A stretch of DNA of 64,000 bases from Ornithodoros turicata (GCF_037126465.1 NC_088204.1:60867771-60931770); one strand, 5' to 3'; shown: positions 1-10,414, counted from the stretch's first letter. Notes: generated from the letters alone by a model not told the origin. Numbers and translations: made by a program.

Positions 1-152
1 ACAAAAAGGCGTACGCCCCGCTCTCTCCTCGAATCAGAAGCGATAACTCTATCATTCGTGGCAATGGTTGGCGTACAGCGTGCTATGCGGTGAAGATCTG
101 TTTTTAGAGTGTAGGAGCGTGTTATGCGGTGGAGTTCATTTTTAACAGCGTA
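1..152. mobile_element. Palindromic TA MITE (family P), right arms of two copies
   Basis: The first copy runs from a central ACAAAAAGGCGTACGCC to GTTTTTAGAGTG, followed by TA at about 113. A second arm fragment (GAGTTCATTTTTAACAGCG) ends before TA at about 149. Family P appears many times in this window. Its arms read TA-CACTSTTAAAA, then AACTTCACCACATAGC, GCTCCTAGCCAACCA and a TTTGTTGAAAACGGGAGG centre, and the second half mirrors the first. Confidence 0.75.
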
Positions 153-309
153 GGCCTGCACGGCCCCGGCTATGGTAAACGCCCATTTGTATTTCGTCCC
201 ACACTTACGATTGGTACGTACCTACTCGCCCTAATTTTACTAAGCGAGATCGAAAATTTACCCGATTAACGGAAGGGCATCCCTCTTGTCTGAGGAAGAC
301 GGTTGGACA

Positions 310-755
310 AACCACACTTTCAAAACAGAACTTCACCGCAAAGCACATTCTTAGGCAACCATCGTCCGGAATTGCATCGTTCGCCGCCGATTTCTTGAAA
401 ACGAGAAGAGTACGCCTCTTTGTGACACTTATGCAGTGATGTTAACTCTCACAAAAAGGCGTACGCCCTGCACTTTCCACAAATCAACAGTGATAACGGT
501 ATCATTCTGTGCGACGCACTCTAAAAACAGAGCTTCACCGCATAGCGCGTTCCTAGTCAACCACCATCCCGAATGACAACGTTCTCTCTTTTGATTTGAT
601 GAAAACGAGGGGGGGGGGTACGCCATTTTTGTGGCAATTATGTACTACATAGGTGGTACAAAAATGTGTACGTCTCCCGTTTTCAACAAATCAGGGGGGA
701 ACGATGGCATTTGGTTGACCAGGAGCGCGCTATAAGGTAAATAAAAAAATGTGAG
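310..755. mobile_element. Family P palindromic MITE, two overlapping or nested copies
   Basis: A left arm starts near 318 (AAAACAGAACTTCACCGC) and its centre contains AAAAAGGCGTACGCC near 453-470. At about 517 a second copy begins (GCACTCTAAAAACAG) and runs through GTACGCCATTTTTGTGG to a degraded right arm near 752. Both are diverged. Short open frames here are translations of the palindrome, not genes. Confidence 0.65.
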
Positions 756-865
756 TGCACCTGAAAAACCGATTTCTGCATTACTGCTTTCATTTTTTTT
801 TTTCTAAGAAATCTGAAGCACTTGAAAAAAATGCCCTGTCTAGCGGCTATTGTCAAGTGTGTTAC

Positions 866-1080
866 CGTTTGCGACGCAGTGTCGTCCATTTCCAAAGAGT
901 CCTTCGTTGCATCGACAGCAGGAGCCGCCTTCGTAGTCGACACAGTTGCTAGATGGGGGACAAGGTTCCCGGGCGCAGCCAGCGACATCCAGGAATTCGC
1001 CGTTCCCTATGTCTGGCCCTACCACTTGGGGCCCGGAAACGTGGTACACCCATTGGCCTGGTACACCGGTGTTGCTCATC
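866..1080 (-). CDS. Ndg: Nidogen exon: end of NIDO domain and EGF-like module
   Basis: Acceptor TAG|GATGAG at 1081/1080; donor AACG|GTAACA after 866. The exon is 215 bp, phase 2 to 1. It completes an arginine codon, then reads MSNTGVPGQWVYHVSGPQVV, the last NIDO strands. It continues into the EGF-like module with cysteines at CAREPCPPSSNC and CCRCNEGLFGNGRHC. Both flanking introns are invaded by repeats. Confidence 0.9.
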
Positions 1081-4000
1081 CTAGCCGATGGGACACAAAA
1101 GTTGATCTCATAGCATATGACCGTCTTGCCGTTTGTAAATAAATCAGGGCCTGAAGTTAGTAGAACTTGACATCAACTACTCAAAGTGTGCAACATAACC
1201 TTGAGCTCGAAGACGGAAAACAAAGACAAGTAGTAGACGAGCGAGAATCTTTAAAGGGGCACTAACATGCAAAAACAAGTTCACATCAAATTGCGTTACA
1301 CGTTATGTTAATTTCGTGCTTGTTATCATAATTCAAAACTTTGATTCCGTTATGGAGCTACAATCGAAATTGTACCGGACTCTTTCTTGCTTTGGCTCTA
1401 AGCAGTGAACGTCGTTTGAGCTCGTGCATCGGTGTTTTTAGTCCATACTACGCGTTCATGCGCGTGCCACGCCATGCAGCAGTCCCGGAGAGAAACATAG
1501 TGCGCGTTGCGAAGCGGGCTGACGTCGCTGTCCGATGGACGTGAACATAAATGTTGTCAGTGGAACATTCGCGAGAACTGTTGTGGGCTACAATTCAGAA
1601 AATCCAATGTGTAAATGCATGTCCTCTGGATGCCCAGTAAACCACAAACGTCTAATGGACATCCAGAGGATGGTACACAGTGGATATTTTGGATATCTAG
1701 TAGACATCCGGATATGTCCAGCTAACGTGGAATGGATGTACTATGGATCGTCGGAAGCTCATCCATGACTGTATGAACGGATGTCCTCTGGATGTAACAG
1801 CTGGACATTTATCACATCCAATGGACGTGCTTGTGAGGCATTGCGACGTCTAATATACGTCCTATCAATGTTCCTACCGGATTAACATACGACAATATAT
1901 AGACCGGATTGCAAATCTACTTTTTCAGCTATTTTGTGTGCATGAACAGCGCAAATGCCGTAGTCGTGGCCGTACCCCACCCGACACGGCTTGGGCATTT
2001 CTCAGTTTCTATTGGCGTACTGGATGGAACATATACTAAAATACCAATAGTTGCAAAACGTTTGTAACGGTGACGAGGATGTGTTTCTGCAATTAATATG
2101 TACGTCTGCAATGAGTCAAACTGCACGCTAACATTTCTGATATTCCTTCCTGACAAATATTGTGTTTGTAATTCAGGCTATTGTCTATGATGAGGTTACC
2201 TACTGAGTGGAGCTGTCAAACTGACAGGTTTCCTGTGTTGGTGGAAGAGTGCTACCTAGATACTTTGCAGAGAGGAGGACGCGAACAAATGGAAAAACTG
2301 GCGTTTACTTGTTCTCCAAATTCTCACGTTCTCGCACGATAGATTCGCTTTCCTCTAGCGCTATACGTAAAAATTACTATTGAATTGATAGTCGAAACAA
2401 CGTTTCGTAAACGTACGTCTATATATTATCATAGGTTAATCCGGTAGGAACATCCGTTGGACGTATATTATACGTCGCAATGCCTGACAAGCACGTCCAC
2501 TGGACGTGACACATGTCCGGCTGTTACATCCACAGGACATGCATTTATACAGTTATGGATGAGCTTCCGACGATCCATGGCACATCCATGGAACGTAATG
2601 TGGATATATCTGGATATCTATTAGACATCCCAAATGTCTTAGATGTTTGGATCTTTCTGGTGTGTCTAATAGACGTTTGTGGTTTACTGGGCCGTTCCAA
2701 AATACACATGCTCACGGTAGGCATGCGCGCGCTTCTCCTTCTGTCTCATGGATGCCGCCAATATTTGTCTCCTGCGGGATACCATTCGTTGTCGCCAAAG
2801 ACGACTCTCTTTTCATTCCGTTTTTCTGGCCCACATATGTGAGGCCGACAACGGCAAGCCCTATCACCGCCACCACCACCACCGTTTTTCTTCTAAACGG
2901 TAGCGCTGTTTCAACTAATTTTGCTTGCATTACACTAATGGGAACACGGACTTTCATTTGAGAGCAAATTGTTTTTGCATTTTAGTGCCCCCTTTAAGAC
3001 AAATGTCGGCACCAGTTCCCTGTGTAGTCGGCGCACAGTACCCTCTGCAATGGTCGTGGCGTTGCCCGCCTGCGCATGGCCGACCACACTCTTAAAAATG
3101 AACTTCACCACATAGCACGCTCCAAGTCAAACATTATCCCGAATGAAAACGTTCTCGCTCCTGATTTGTTGTAAATGGGAGGCGGAGCCTGTTCTGTGCC
3201 GTGCATGATGAAAACAAAATAGGCTCCGCCTCCCGTTTTCAACAAATCAGGGGCGAGAACGTTGTCACTCGGGATGATGGTTGGCTAGGAGCGTGCTATG
3301 TGGTGAAGTTCATTTTTAAGAGCGTACGACAAGCAGTTCCACCAACACCTCCACCACCCGTTTTTAGATTGTGTAAGGCGCTCTTACCCAACACTCATCC
3401 CTGATTTGTTGAAAACGGGAGGCATACCTTTTTGTGACACGTATGCGGTTACGTTAATTGGCACAGAAATGCGTGCGCCACGCGCTTTCCGCGAATCAGG
3501 AGTGAGAACGGCATCATTTTGCGGTAAGGCTGCCATAGCGCCACTCACTCGCTCCGTTTTACACAGGGGTGACATAAACTCGCCATTTTTGTAACTATAC
3601 CCTCAAGCAGGTGCTTTTCGCAAATCCGCTATGTTGTCCTGGTCACACGTCATAGAAAACGTCATTTTGAGGTCATGTGACTTTGTTTAGATGTCGTTTT
3701 ATGGCCTGCCGACATACTCCCGTTGGCATAAAGTCAAGAGATGAAGCCAGCGTGAACTATACGGTGCTTCTTCCGCGACATGGTAGCCCATTTCTCCTTA
3801 AGTACATCACATCGGCTCAGTCCGCGTCTTAACGCGGGGTCGTCATCACCTCTTAGGAAGTGGTCAATAGTACGAGCCCTCGTGTACAAAACTGCGCATT
3901 CGACTGCGAGATTATCGGACAAAAACAATTATCGTGGTCGAGAGACGTCTAAAACGGCGCACAGAGACTGCAAACACGTTGTTCACAAACGGTTTGGCCG

Positions 4001-5377
4001 TCGATCTCGGGCGCGGGCATCTTTAAGGTCACGTGTGCGTTGACGTTTGCTGTGACGTGGGACCAGGACCTGCCCAGAATGCATTGCGTTCGCCCAGCAC
4101 GCTTTCGTCTACAGAGTAATACATTGGAGGGCATGCCCCTGTGCCGTTTTACGATTGTGCAGGATGGGCATTGTCACGTAAGCTAAGACCACAATGCGAA
4201 CCATCGAACCAGACACAGAAAGGTCCCCCAAACATAAAACAAAGACAATGTCCAATATATTCCTTCTGTCTAATGTAGCGAAGATCTCTCTGACAACGAA
4301 TCAATTTTAAGTAAAAGGCTCCCTGACCTGTCCAAGTTGAGCAACTGGTCGGTGCCAGAGCCCCTGATGAGAGTATGGAAGCCTCCTTCTCCTCCGGACA
4401 TGAAACCCGCCTGGGCCTTGGGATCCGGCAGGGAAGGGTTCTTAGCTTCTGCCTGGATCCATTGCACGCCGCCCTCGGGGTAGTGGACTGCCACGTAGCT
4501 GTCACCTCCTCCCACATCGGATCCGACCACGACTTGAAAGGTGTTCACCTGTCACAGGGTAAATAGAAAGCGTATGCTGCTCAGTCATATTGTCTACATG
4601 TCTACATATTGTCTAAGGAATGAACGCCAGAAGAGCAAGAAATATTCAAACTCGCACATCGCATTTGTAGCGATGATTATAGAAGAAGGAAATTTTGAAT
4701 CCCGCGTGTAGTCTTCTCCGGTTTGTCTTGTCTCTTATGCAGGTTTCCCTCAGACTCAGGCCCTGTTTCACCACCACTGGTTAACTTTGAACAGATATCA
4801 AGAATTGCTCAGACTTGAAGTTATCACAGTTCTTTTTTTTACAAACGTTAGTTGGTGACGTGGAGAATGTTTTAGTGACAATAACTCCCTTTAATGAAGC
4901 AGAGGTAAGCGTTAAATTCAAGTTAAGGGATCGTTGACCTTGGTTCAAATGACGTTGGTGAAACCGGGCCTCAAGGAATTATGCTTCCCTAGCTCATCGG
5001 ATCATAGGATTTGTAGGTTTCACACATAATCCCAACCGCCGGAGTACTCCATCAAGTACAATATACAATTAAAAAAATTGAGAATAAAGCAATATCACCT
5101 TGTCTGCCTTCGTATCGAAGTATCCGACGCCATCCCACGTCGCAATAAACAGGCTTTGTGCCCTAAACCTGGCACCGAGGGCGAAGTTCTCAGATACCAG
5201 AGTGTCGAAGCGACGCAGCAAGTCTGGCTCTTGGGTCTCCCGGTAAAAGACACGCCCTGCGGCTCTTGTGTCCACATCACAATAGAGTGGAGCGATGATT
5301 GGATAAGAGAGAGGGAACTGGGCGCTGAAGAACCTCGGCACTTCCGTCAGGAAGGACAGGAGTCCGTTGTCATTCAC
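866..5377 (-). CDS. Ndg: Nidogen (entactin), three internal exons; gene partial at left edge
   Basis: Basement-membrane glycoprotein linking laminin and collagen IV. Three minus-strand exons (5377-5099, 4548-4328, 1080-866) join in frame (phases 0, 2, 1) into 238 residues. The first two and the start of the third match a NIDO domain: NGLLSFLTEVPRFFSAQFPL, an AQAGF motif, then SNTGVPGQWVYHV. The third exon ends with a six-cysteine EGF-like module typical of nidogen (CCRCNEGLFGNGRHCVANG). Splice sites are canonical throughout. The intron from 4327 to 1081 is 3.2 kb and filled with mobile elements. Upstream exons (signal peptide, start of NIDO) were not found to the right. Downstream exons (G2F beta-barrel, further EGF, thyroglobulin and LDL-receptor repeats in the known family) lie beyond position 1. 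NIDO also occurs in SNED1 and alpha-tectorin, but the GNGRHCV EGF directly after it favours nidogen. Confidence 0.88.
1630..2692. mobile_element. Fold-back element with GGACATCC subterminal repeats
   Basis: Ends GCCCAGTAAACCACAAACGT (from about 1632) and its mirror near 2664-2692 are inverted repeats. The arms extend about 280 bp each and pair through 1880-1895 and 2430-2450. They contain many copies of the 8-mer GGACATCC or GGATGTCC and variants. The centre (about 1900-2420) is unique and has no convincing ORF. No clear target duplication was found. Confidence 0.65.
2838..2885 (+). repeat. Scrap of tRNA-derived SINE tail, inverted relative to 6153-6386
   Basis: GTGAGGCCGACAACGGCAAG followed by CCCTATCACC and a (CCACCA)n run is the reverse complement of the SINE segment at 6153-6200. 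Only the 3' end is present. Confidence 0.6.
3087..3324. mobile_element. Family P palindromic MITE, near-complete copy
   Basis: 238 bp, almost a perfect palindrome. Left arm CACTCTTAAAAATGAAC, centre near 3180-3240 (GGAGGCGGAGCCT and its mirror AGGCTCCGCCTCC), right arm ending TTTTTAAGAGCG with TA at 3325-3326. Confidence 0.8.
3395..3600. mobile_element. Family P MITE, truncated and diverged
   Basis: Starts at the TGATTTGTTGAAAACGGGAG centre module, goes through the TTTTTGTGAC boundary and a mirror module at 3480-3530. It then degrades and both outer ends are missing. Confidence 0.5.
4328..4548 (-). CDS. Ndg: Nidogen exon: NIDO domain, second visible part
   Basis: Acceptor CAG|GTGAAC at 4549/4548; donor CAG|GTCAGG after 4328. 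The exon is 221 bp, phase 0 to 2. It encodes VNTFQVVVGSDVGGGDSYV, then a tyrosine/proline/glutamate strand (HYPEGGVQWIQ), then QAGFMSGGEGGF and GSGTDQLLNLD, the order seen in nidogen NIDO domains. Confidence 0.9.
5099..5377 (-). CDS. Ndg: Nidogen exon: NIDO domain, first visible part
   Basis: Acceptor CAG ends at 5378 and the donor AAG|GTGATA follows 5099. The exon is 279 bp, phase 0 at both ends, 93 residues. It reads VNDNGLLSFLTEVPRFF at the start and FIATWDGVGYFDTKADK at the end. IAPLYCDVDTRAAGRVFYRE in the middle is the classic NIDO signature (an aspartate-rich strand followed by G-x-V-x-YRE). Confidence 0.9.
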
Positions 5378-5477
5378 CTGCGTGGAACACCAGGGAATGT
5401 GTCAGTCGAGATCATTTTAACCTTAGTCCATGAGTTGTACACGTGCGTCGTCTGTAACAGTGGGTGAAGCCGATTGA

Positions 5478-6112
5478 TTCTACAAATTTTGCTCTGGTCT
5501 CCCTTCAAATCCGCGTATTGATCTTTCGCCTTTTGGGGCCAGATATCTTTCGCGGTGGAGGGAGGCGAAAGGGAGCCGGTCCTTCATATATGGAGAAGAG
5601 CCCCTTGATAACGCGGTCCGCCCCTGGGTGGGCCGTGTCTTTGACTGGTACGGCCGATAAAAAGGTCGACGGGGCAGTACCACTTGCGGTGCTGTTCCGG
5701 GAAAGAATTGTAGTCTTTCTTTTGCGAATTCTGAGGGATGTTTGCCATTGGTAGTTCCTACTCTACGATTTTAGCACGAGGGTAGTACTATTTTTGAAGC
5801 GTGATGTGGGCAAGCCTGCGCTTGTCCCATCCTGCAGTTGGCAATTCGATCACTGGAGAAGGGCCCCTAGAATATCAAGGTCGGGTCCCGGGTGGCCGTG
5901 TCTTTGAACGCGCGGCCTATAAAACAGTCGTCGGGACAGTATCCTTTTCGGTGTTGTTCCCGAAAAGGTATTTTTCTAAAATCCCTTCAGATCGACGTTC
6001 TAATGATCGTCGTGGAGGGAGACAAAGTAGTACATCCCTGCTCTTCGTTTTCAGGGCGAGCGCAGTGCTATTTTTGAGATGTGATGTGGGCAAGCGTTGC
6101 TGTTGTCCCATC
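5478..6112. repeat. Dispersed repeat, two copies, with a third at 7575-7745
   Basis: Two tandem, diverged copies share a module reading GCGTGATGTGGGCAAGC then TGTCCCATCC (5798-5836 and 6079-6116). It is preceded by a purine-rich CGTGGAGGGAGRCRAAG-type stretch. The same modules recur at 7600-7730. No ends or coding capacity were recognised, so the family is unknown. Confidence 0.45.
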
Positions 6113-6152
6113 CTAGAGTTGGCGATACAAACACATACACTGTTGAAACAGA

Positions 6153-6386
6153 TGGTGGTGGTGGTGGGTGGTGATAGGGCTTGCCGTTGTCGGCCTCACG
6201 TATGTGGGCAACGTCACGACTGACGCCCTGGGGGAATGTGCGTCCTGGGCCGACTTCTAAGGGAACTGTGCCGACATATGTCTGAAAGCGTCCGAGGAAA
6301 ACCCAGGAAAAACCCCAGACAGCCCAGCCGGCACCGCGATTCGAACCCGGGTACCTCCCAGTCTCGACGTGACATGCCATGCCATG
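6153..6386 (-). mobile_element. tRNA-derived SINE with (CCACCA)n tail
   Basis: Flanked by a perfect 13-bp target duplication CTGTTGAAACAGA (6140-6152 and 6387-6399). Read on the minus strand it has a pol III B-box-like GGGTTCGAATC, then a body ending GGCAAGCCCTATCACC and a CCACCA tail. The head lacks a clear A box, so it is probably 5' truncated. Near-identical copy at 23157-23371. Confidence 0.85.
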
Positions 6387-6601
6387 CTGTTGAAACAGAA
6401 CTTCACCACATAGCACGCTCCTAGCCAACCATCATTCCGAATGATAGCATTGTGTGTCCTGATTTGTTCAAAACAGGGGGGGAAGCGCCTATCTGGGACA
6501 AGCATAATGTGTCTCAGATAGGCGCCTCCACCCATTTTCAACAAATCAATGCGCAGAGTGATACCATTTGGAATGGTGGTTGGCTATTGGAGCGTGCTGT
6601 G

Positions 6602-6854
6602 CAGTGGCGTATCTAGGGTGTGGCAGGTGTGGACAGCTGCCACGGGCGCCAGGTGAACAGGGGCGCCATTATGTGGTCGGGTGTGAATGTGCAAGCTCGG
6701 GCACTCAACCTGGCACATTCATAAATGATCTAAAGCACCCGCCATTAGAGAGATTGTAGTGTGAAACCTAGTGCGGAACACACGAAAACGCATCCCCAAG
6801 GACATCATGTTAACCATGTTGCCATGGGCGCAGGTAGCTCTAGATACGCCACTG
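6602..6854. mobile_element. hAT-type MITE, 8-bp target duplication
   Basis: Ends CAGTGGCGTATCTAG and CTAGATACGCCACTG (15-bp inverted repeat). Exact target duplication GTGCTGTG at 6594-6601 and 6855-6862. 253 bp, no coding capacity. CAGTGGCG ends and 8-bp duplications are standard for hAT elements. Confidence 0.88.
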
Positions 6855-6892
6855 GTGCTGTGTGATGAAATTCTGTTTTAACAATGTAGGTA

Positions 6893-7401
6893 GACTCTAA
6901 AAACTGAACTTCACCTCATAGCACGCCAACCATTGCCACGAATGATAGGGCTGTCGCTTCTGATTCGAAGAGAAAGGGAGGCGCAGAGCCGTAGCGAGGC
7001 CAGTTTGCGCCAGGGGCAAGTCAAATCTGAAGAGCCCCGCCCCCCCTCCCTCACTGCTGTCAGAAGCCTTGTAAACAAGGAAAAGAAACCGCCCATTTAC
7101 ACTGCCGAGACTGTAAATTCAAACTGCCTTCATTCCTACTTTATCCTGTCCAACCAACCAGCCAGGGATTGCCGTTCGGCTCCCTCCCTGGCGAGGGCGC
7201 CCGGGGCGGCTGCCCCTCTTGCACCACCCTCGCTACGGCTCTGGGGAGGCGTACACCTTTTTGTGTCAATTATCATATATCCAAATTAACACAAAAAGGC
7301 GTACGCCTCCCTTTCTCTTCAAATCAGAAGCGATAACCTTATCATTCGTGGCAATGGTTTGCGCAGAGCGTGCTATGCGGTGATGTTCAGTTTTTAGAGT
7401 G
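6893..7401. mobile_element. Family P MITE split by a second hAT MITE
   Basis: TA at 6891-6892 and 7402-7403. The left arm (GACTCTAAAAACTGAAC) runs to GGGAGGCG at 6983, is interrupted by the hAT MITE, and resumes at the repeated GGGAGGCG at 7244. The mirror arm ends GTTTTTAGAGTG. Confidence 0.85.
6984..7243. mobile_element. hAT-type MITE with CAGAGCCGTAGC ends
   Basis: Ends CAGAGCCGTAGCGAGG and CCTCGCTACGGCTCTG. Exact 8-bp target duplication GGGAGGCG at 6976-6983 and 7244-7251. 260 bp, non-coding. Confidence 0.9.
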
Positions 7402-7412
7402 TAGTTACTGTA

Positions 7413-7562
7413 CGCTCTTAGAAGTGAACTTCACCACATAGTACGCTCCTTTACGTGTTACGTGTTTCCCGTTTACAACAAATCAGGGCAGATAACGATA
7501 TCATTCGAGATGATGGTTGGCTAGGAGCGTGCTATGTTGTGAAGTTCACTTCTAAAAGTGAT
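7413..7562. mobile_element. Family P MITE, short copy
   Basis: TA at 7411-7412, then CGCTCTTAGAAGTGAAC. The mirror arm ends GTTCACTTCTAAAAGTG around 7560. The left inner arm is largely deleted. Third family P copy in a row within 1.4 kb. Confidence 0.75.
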
Positions 7563-7727
7563 TGTAGGACCGCAAACCGAGTGGACACTTGTATGATCTG
7601 GTCTCCTTCAAATTCGCGTTGTAAAGTTCGCCGAGGAAGGGGATAACACACTAAGCCTGCTCTTCGTTTTAAGGCGAGAGCGTTTCTGAAACGCGATGTG
7701 GTCAAGCATTGCGCATTGCCCATACTC

Positions 7728-9806
7728 CAGTCTTTAATAAAATAATAGAATAGAACGAATAAAATAATAAAATACTTGTGTGCCAACGGTTGAGGTACCA
7801 ACCAATGACCTCTCACCCTAGATGCAAAACGCAGGTTCACCGTGTTCTCACCTCCCCGGCGAAAATTACTATTAACAGTAATTTTTTAGCGATGTCATGA
7901 TGAGAAAACAACGAAGTTGCACACCGGCTTGACGCAACAAATAACAATTTAATGCAGACGCTTCGTCTCCCATCCGGGGGACATCATCACTGAAAGCAGA
8001 ATGAGAGGCGACCGCAACCAGCGGATTACTTAACCAGGTCGGCGAACGCTTGGGGGAGGGGGCCGCGATTGGTATTACACACTGAAGGTTCTCCTCGCAC
8101 ATGCCATGACTCAAGCAGTTTCCTGGGACCCCACCTTTGTTCCCTCGCTAAGGTCACAGCATTCGCGTAGTCAAAAGAGTGATCTGTTTTCCAACAATGC
8201 TCGGTGAGCTCTGTCTTAAATCGCGTTGCGTTTGTTGAGTTGGGAACATCAGGGTGGCAATCATAAGGCCGAAACTCACAAGGCCGAATTATCAAAAGAC
8301 CAAAACTCAAAAGGCCGAAAGATCAAAACATCGAAAAATCATAAGGCCGAAAACCGGAAGGCCGAGAATTCAAAATACCGAAAAATCACAAGGCCGAAAA
8401 GTCACAAAACCGAATTATCGAAACGCCGACAAATGAGGAACCCAGGATACGAGGACTGGTATTCCAACTGCGACAAAAAAAAAAGAAAAAAATTAGCTCT
8501 ACAGATTAAATAGAATAAACTTGTTGGGAATTAATACAGCAAATAAATCGTTTCGTCGAACATCGCATTAATAAAGTACTTTCGATAACTTAGGGGAAAA
8601 CAAAAAGGAAAAGTAGAGATATGAACCACTGTGTTATTGTGTGTTTATTGTACACGGTGGAAATCAGGTTCGGGTTATCAAATGTAGAGAAACACCATCT
8701 CCTCTACAATTCATTCAGTGCGTGATACATGTCATTCACTGGCATTCACCTACCACACACTTCCTCTTTGTAGTAAACATGTTATAGACTATTGGCAATA
8801 CGAGGTTATAGTTCATTGCTTTTTTATTTTAATGAAAAGAGCAATTCCCTTTCAGTGGTCATTCACAGGGATGCTTACACTAGGTCTTCTGTTTCAATGG
8901 CCGTTTTATTTCGGTGTTCGGTTCGGTGTTCTGATTTTGGCCTTCTCATTGCTTGGCCTTATTATTTTTCGGCCTTTTGGCTTTCCGCCTTCTGACACTT
9001 CGGCGTTATGATTTTTCGGCCTTTTGGCTTTCGGCCTTATGATAGTTCGGCGTTCTAATTTTTCGGCCTTTTGACTTTCGGCCTTATCGAATATGGTTTT
9101 TTGGCTTAGAAATCAGTGAACGAAGTTTCAGGCAGGGCTTCAATGTACCGTAGTCTTGATTTTTAACGGGAGGAGAGCTCGCCTAATGGTCGCTGATACA
9201 CCTTTGACGTTTGGGATGGTGACGATGCCGTGTCGGAAATCGTCTTTCCTTCGGGTCCTTGGTTCGTGCATGCGTTTTCGTGCGTTCTCAACGAAACGTA
9301 GCGGGTATCCTCGTTTCATGAGTGACTCCTTGATTGTCATCTCCTCGAACGTACGTTGTTCCGGGCAAGAGGCGAAATCTTCACAGCGCTGAAGCAGGGT
9401 TCTCACTACACTGCGTTTGTGTTCAATCGGATGGTAGGATTCGAAATTTAGGAAGTTACCAGTATCACAGGGCTTGCGGTAGACGGAAGTTTGAATCAGG
9501 CCGGTGGTGAGCCTGCGTACGGACACGTCCAGGAAGGGGATTTACACGGGATTTCACGTCCAACAGGGGCTTATCCTGTTCAAGTACTGAATGGACGGTT
9601 CAATGCTGTTCAGGGTCGAATGGAATTCGTCTAGGAGGTTGCGATTTAGGATCACGAAAGTGTCGTCGACATACCGTCGGTAGAACTTGATGTTGCGGGT
9701 TTGGAGGGCGTGACGTTGGAGGGCGGATTCTTCAACATATTGCATGACGAGATTAGTCATTGTCACGGACACCGGGCTACATGATCATGCTCCAGTCTTT
9801 AATAAA
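7728..9806 (-). mobile_element. Penelope-like retroelement, interrupted and inactive
   Basis: Minus-strand coding remnants in the expected order for a Penelope-like element. Reverse transcriptase with YRRYVDDTFVI (near 9670) is followed, after a frameshift near 9530-9555, by SVYRKPCDTGNFLNFESYHP and HKRSVVRTLLQRC, then KGVSATIRRALLPLKIKTTV at about 9140. The GIY-YIG endonuclease C-terminal part (TELTEHCWKTDHSF, REQRWGPRKLLESWHV) lies at 8250-8026. The two halves are separated by the AAGGCCGAAA fold-back element. CTCCAGTCTTTAATAAA occurs in direct orientation near both ends (about 7729 and 9787), consistent with the direct terminal repeats of Penelope elements. Confidence 0.8.
8245..9108. mobile_element. 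Fold-back element with AAGGCCGAAA motif arrays, inside the Penelope-like element
   Basis: The left arm (about 8260-8430) holds about 12 imperfect repeats of (T)CATAAGGCCGAAAA-type units. The right arm (about 8880-9095) holds the mirror TTTTCGGCCTTATGA units. The AT-rich centre (8500-8870) is unrelated and non-coding. Boundaries are approximate and no target duplication was identified. It separates reverse transcriptase from GIY-YIG coding sequence. Confidence 0.7.
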
Positions 9807-10200
9807 GGGCAGCAACGAATGCAGCAAATACGCCGTAAGTTTCAGCAGGTAATCATGGCACTGTAGAAATTTCGCTGTACCACAGTATCGTAGGACAGAC
9901 GCCATCGGTTCATGTATACCCCAGAATGTCCATGATCATGGGGATGGGGGCGGGCATGCAAAGTTATTACGCGGAGAGGTTAGTCGAAGTTATGTATGCG
10001 ATTGCTCCTCCTTCGATGGCACAATTGACTGTGCCCAGAAGTATAATAACATTACTAAATAAATGAGGGCCTGCTACTCCGCATTCATTTTTTTGCTGTG
10101 GCTGCAGGCAGTAGCCGCGGCGTTACTGGTGATGTCACAGTCAAAGAAACGCAGTCAATGCAGTCCAAGACGAGAAACCCAGCCCGTGTCCATCGTATAT
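9807..10200. other. Unassigned sequence
   Basis: No ORF, tRNA or recognisable element end was found. It contains a short palindrome around CATGATCATG at 9940. Confidence 0.3.
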
Positions 10201-10210
10201 ATAAAGGAGT

Positions 10211-10414
10211 CTACATGACAAAACGTTGGAACGCTGAATTGTTCCAGGGCCCTAGAAAATCTTTCAGATTTAATGGGCCGGTGGTGATCTTGAGCGAAGC
10301 TAACCGTAAACAGGATCTCAGTCGTTCGTATGCAGCACAGCGTAGGGTTATGTGCTCAGTGTCCACTACTGCGTCACAGGTACTGTAACAATTCGGGAAG
10401 CAACATTTCATCAT
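10211..10414 (-). pseudogene. Non-LTR retrotransposon ORF2 C-terminus fragment
   Basis: Encodes a zinc-knuckle-like tail CFPNCYSTCDAVVDTEHITL, then RCAAYERLRSCLRL. This C-x-x-C ... EH-x-x-x-x-C arrangement follows the RNase H domain in arthropod I/R1/LOA-type LINEs. Only the 3' coding end remains. Confidence 0.6.

Larger units (their letters stand above)
1255..2993. mobile_element. TTAA-flanked DNA element (piggyBac-like ends), intron of nidogen
   Basis: TTAA at 1251-1254 and 2994-2997 flank inverted ends AGGGGCACTAACATGC (1255) and its mirror ending GTGCCCCCT (2993). About 20 of 22 end bases match. No transposase was seen. The interior hosts the GGACATCC fold-back element (1630-2692) and an inverted scrap of the SINE tail near 2840-2885. 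The TTAA target suggests piggyBac or a similar superfamily; the assignment is inference. Confidence 0.6.
6138..6886. mobile_element. Family P MITE split by a SINE and a hAT MITE
   Basis: TA at 6136-6137, then CACTGTTGAAACAGA, interrupted by the SINE at 6153-6386. The left arm resumes at 6387 with a copy of CTGTTGAAACAGA. The palindrome centre lies near 6480-6540, and the right arm is interrupted at 6602-6854 by a hAT MITE. The element ends TTTTAACAATG before TA at 6887-6888. Removing the two insertions restores a normal family P copy. Confidence 0.85.

Noticed and set aside
6320..6365. A tRNA gene at GGATTCGAACCCGGG
   Set aside because: Only a B-box-like segment is present; no acceptor stem, D arm or anticodon arm can be folded, and it lies in a duplicated SINE.
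8245..8430. CRISPR-like array of AAGGCCGAAA repeats
   Set aside because: Repeat units are degenerate with tiny variable gaps, mirrored by an opposite array at 8880-9095, and the genome is eukaryotic; this is a fold-back element arm.
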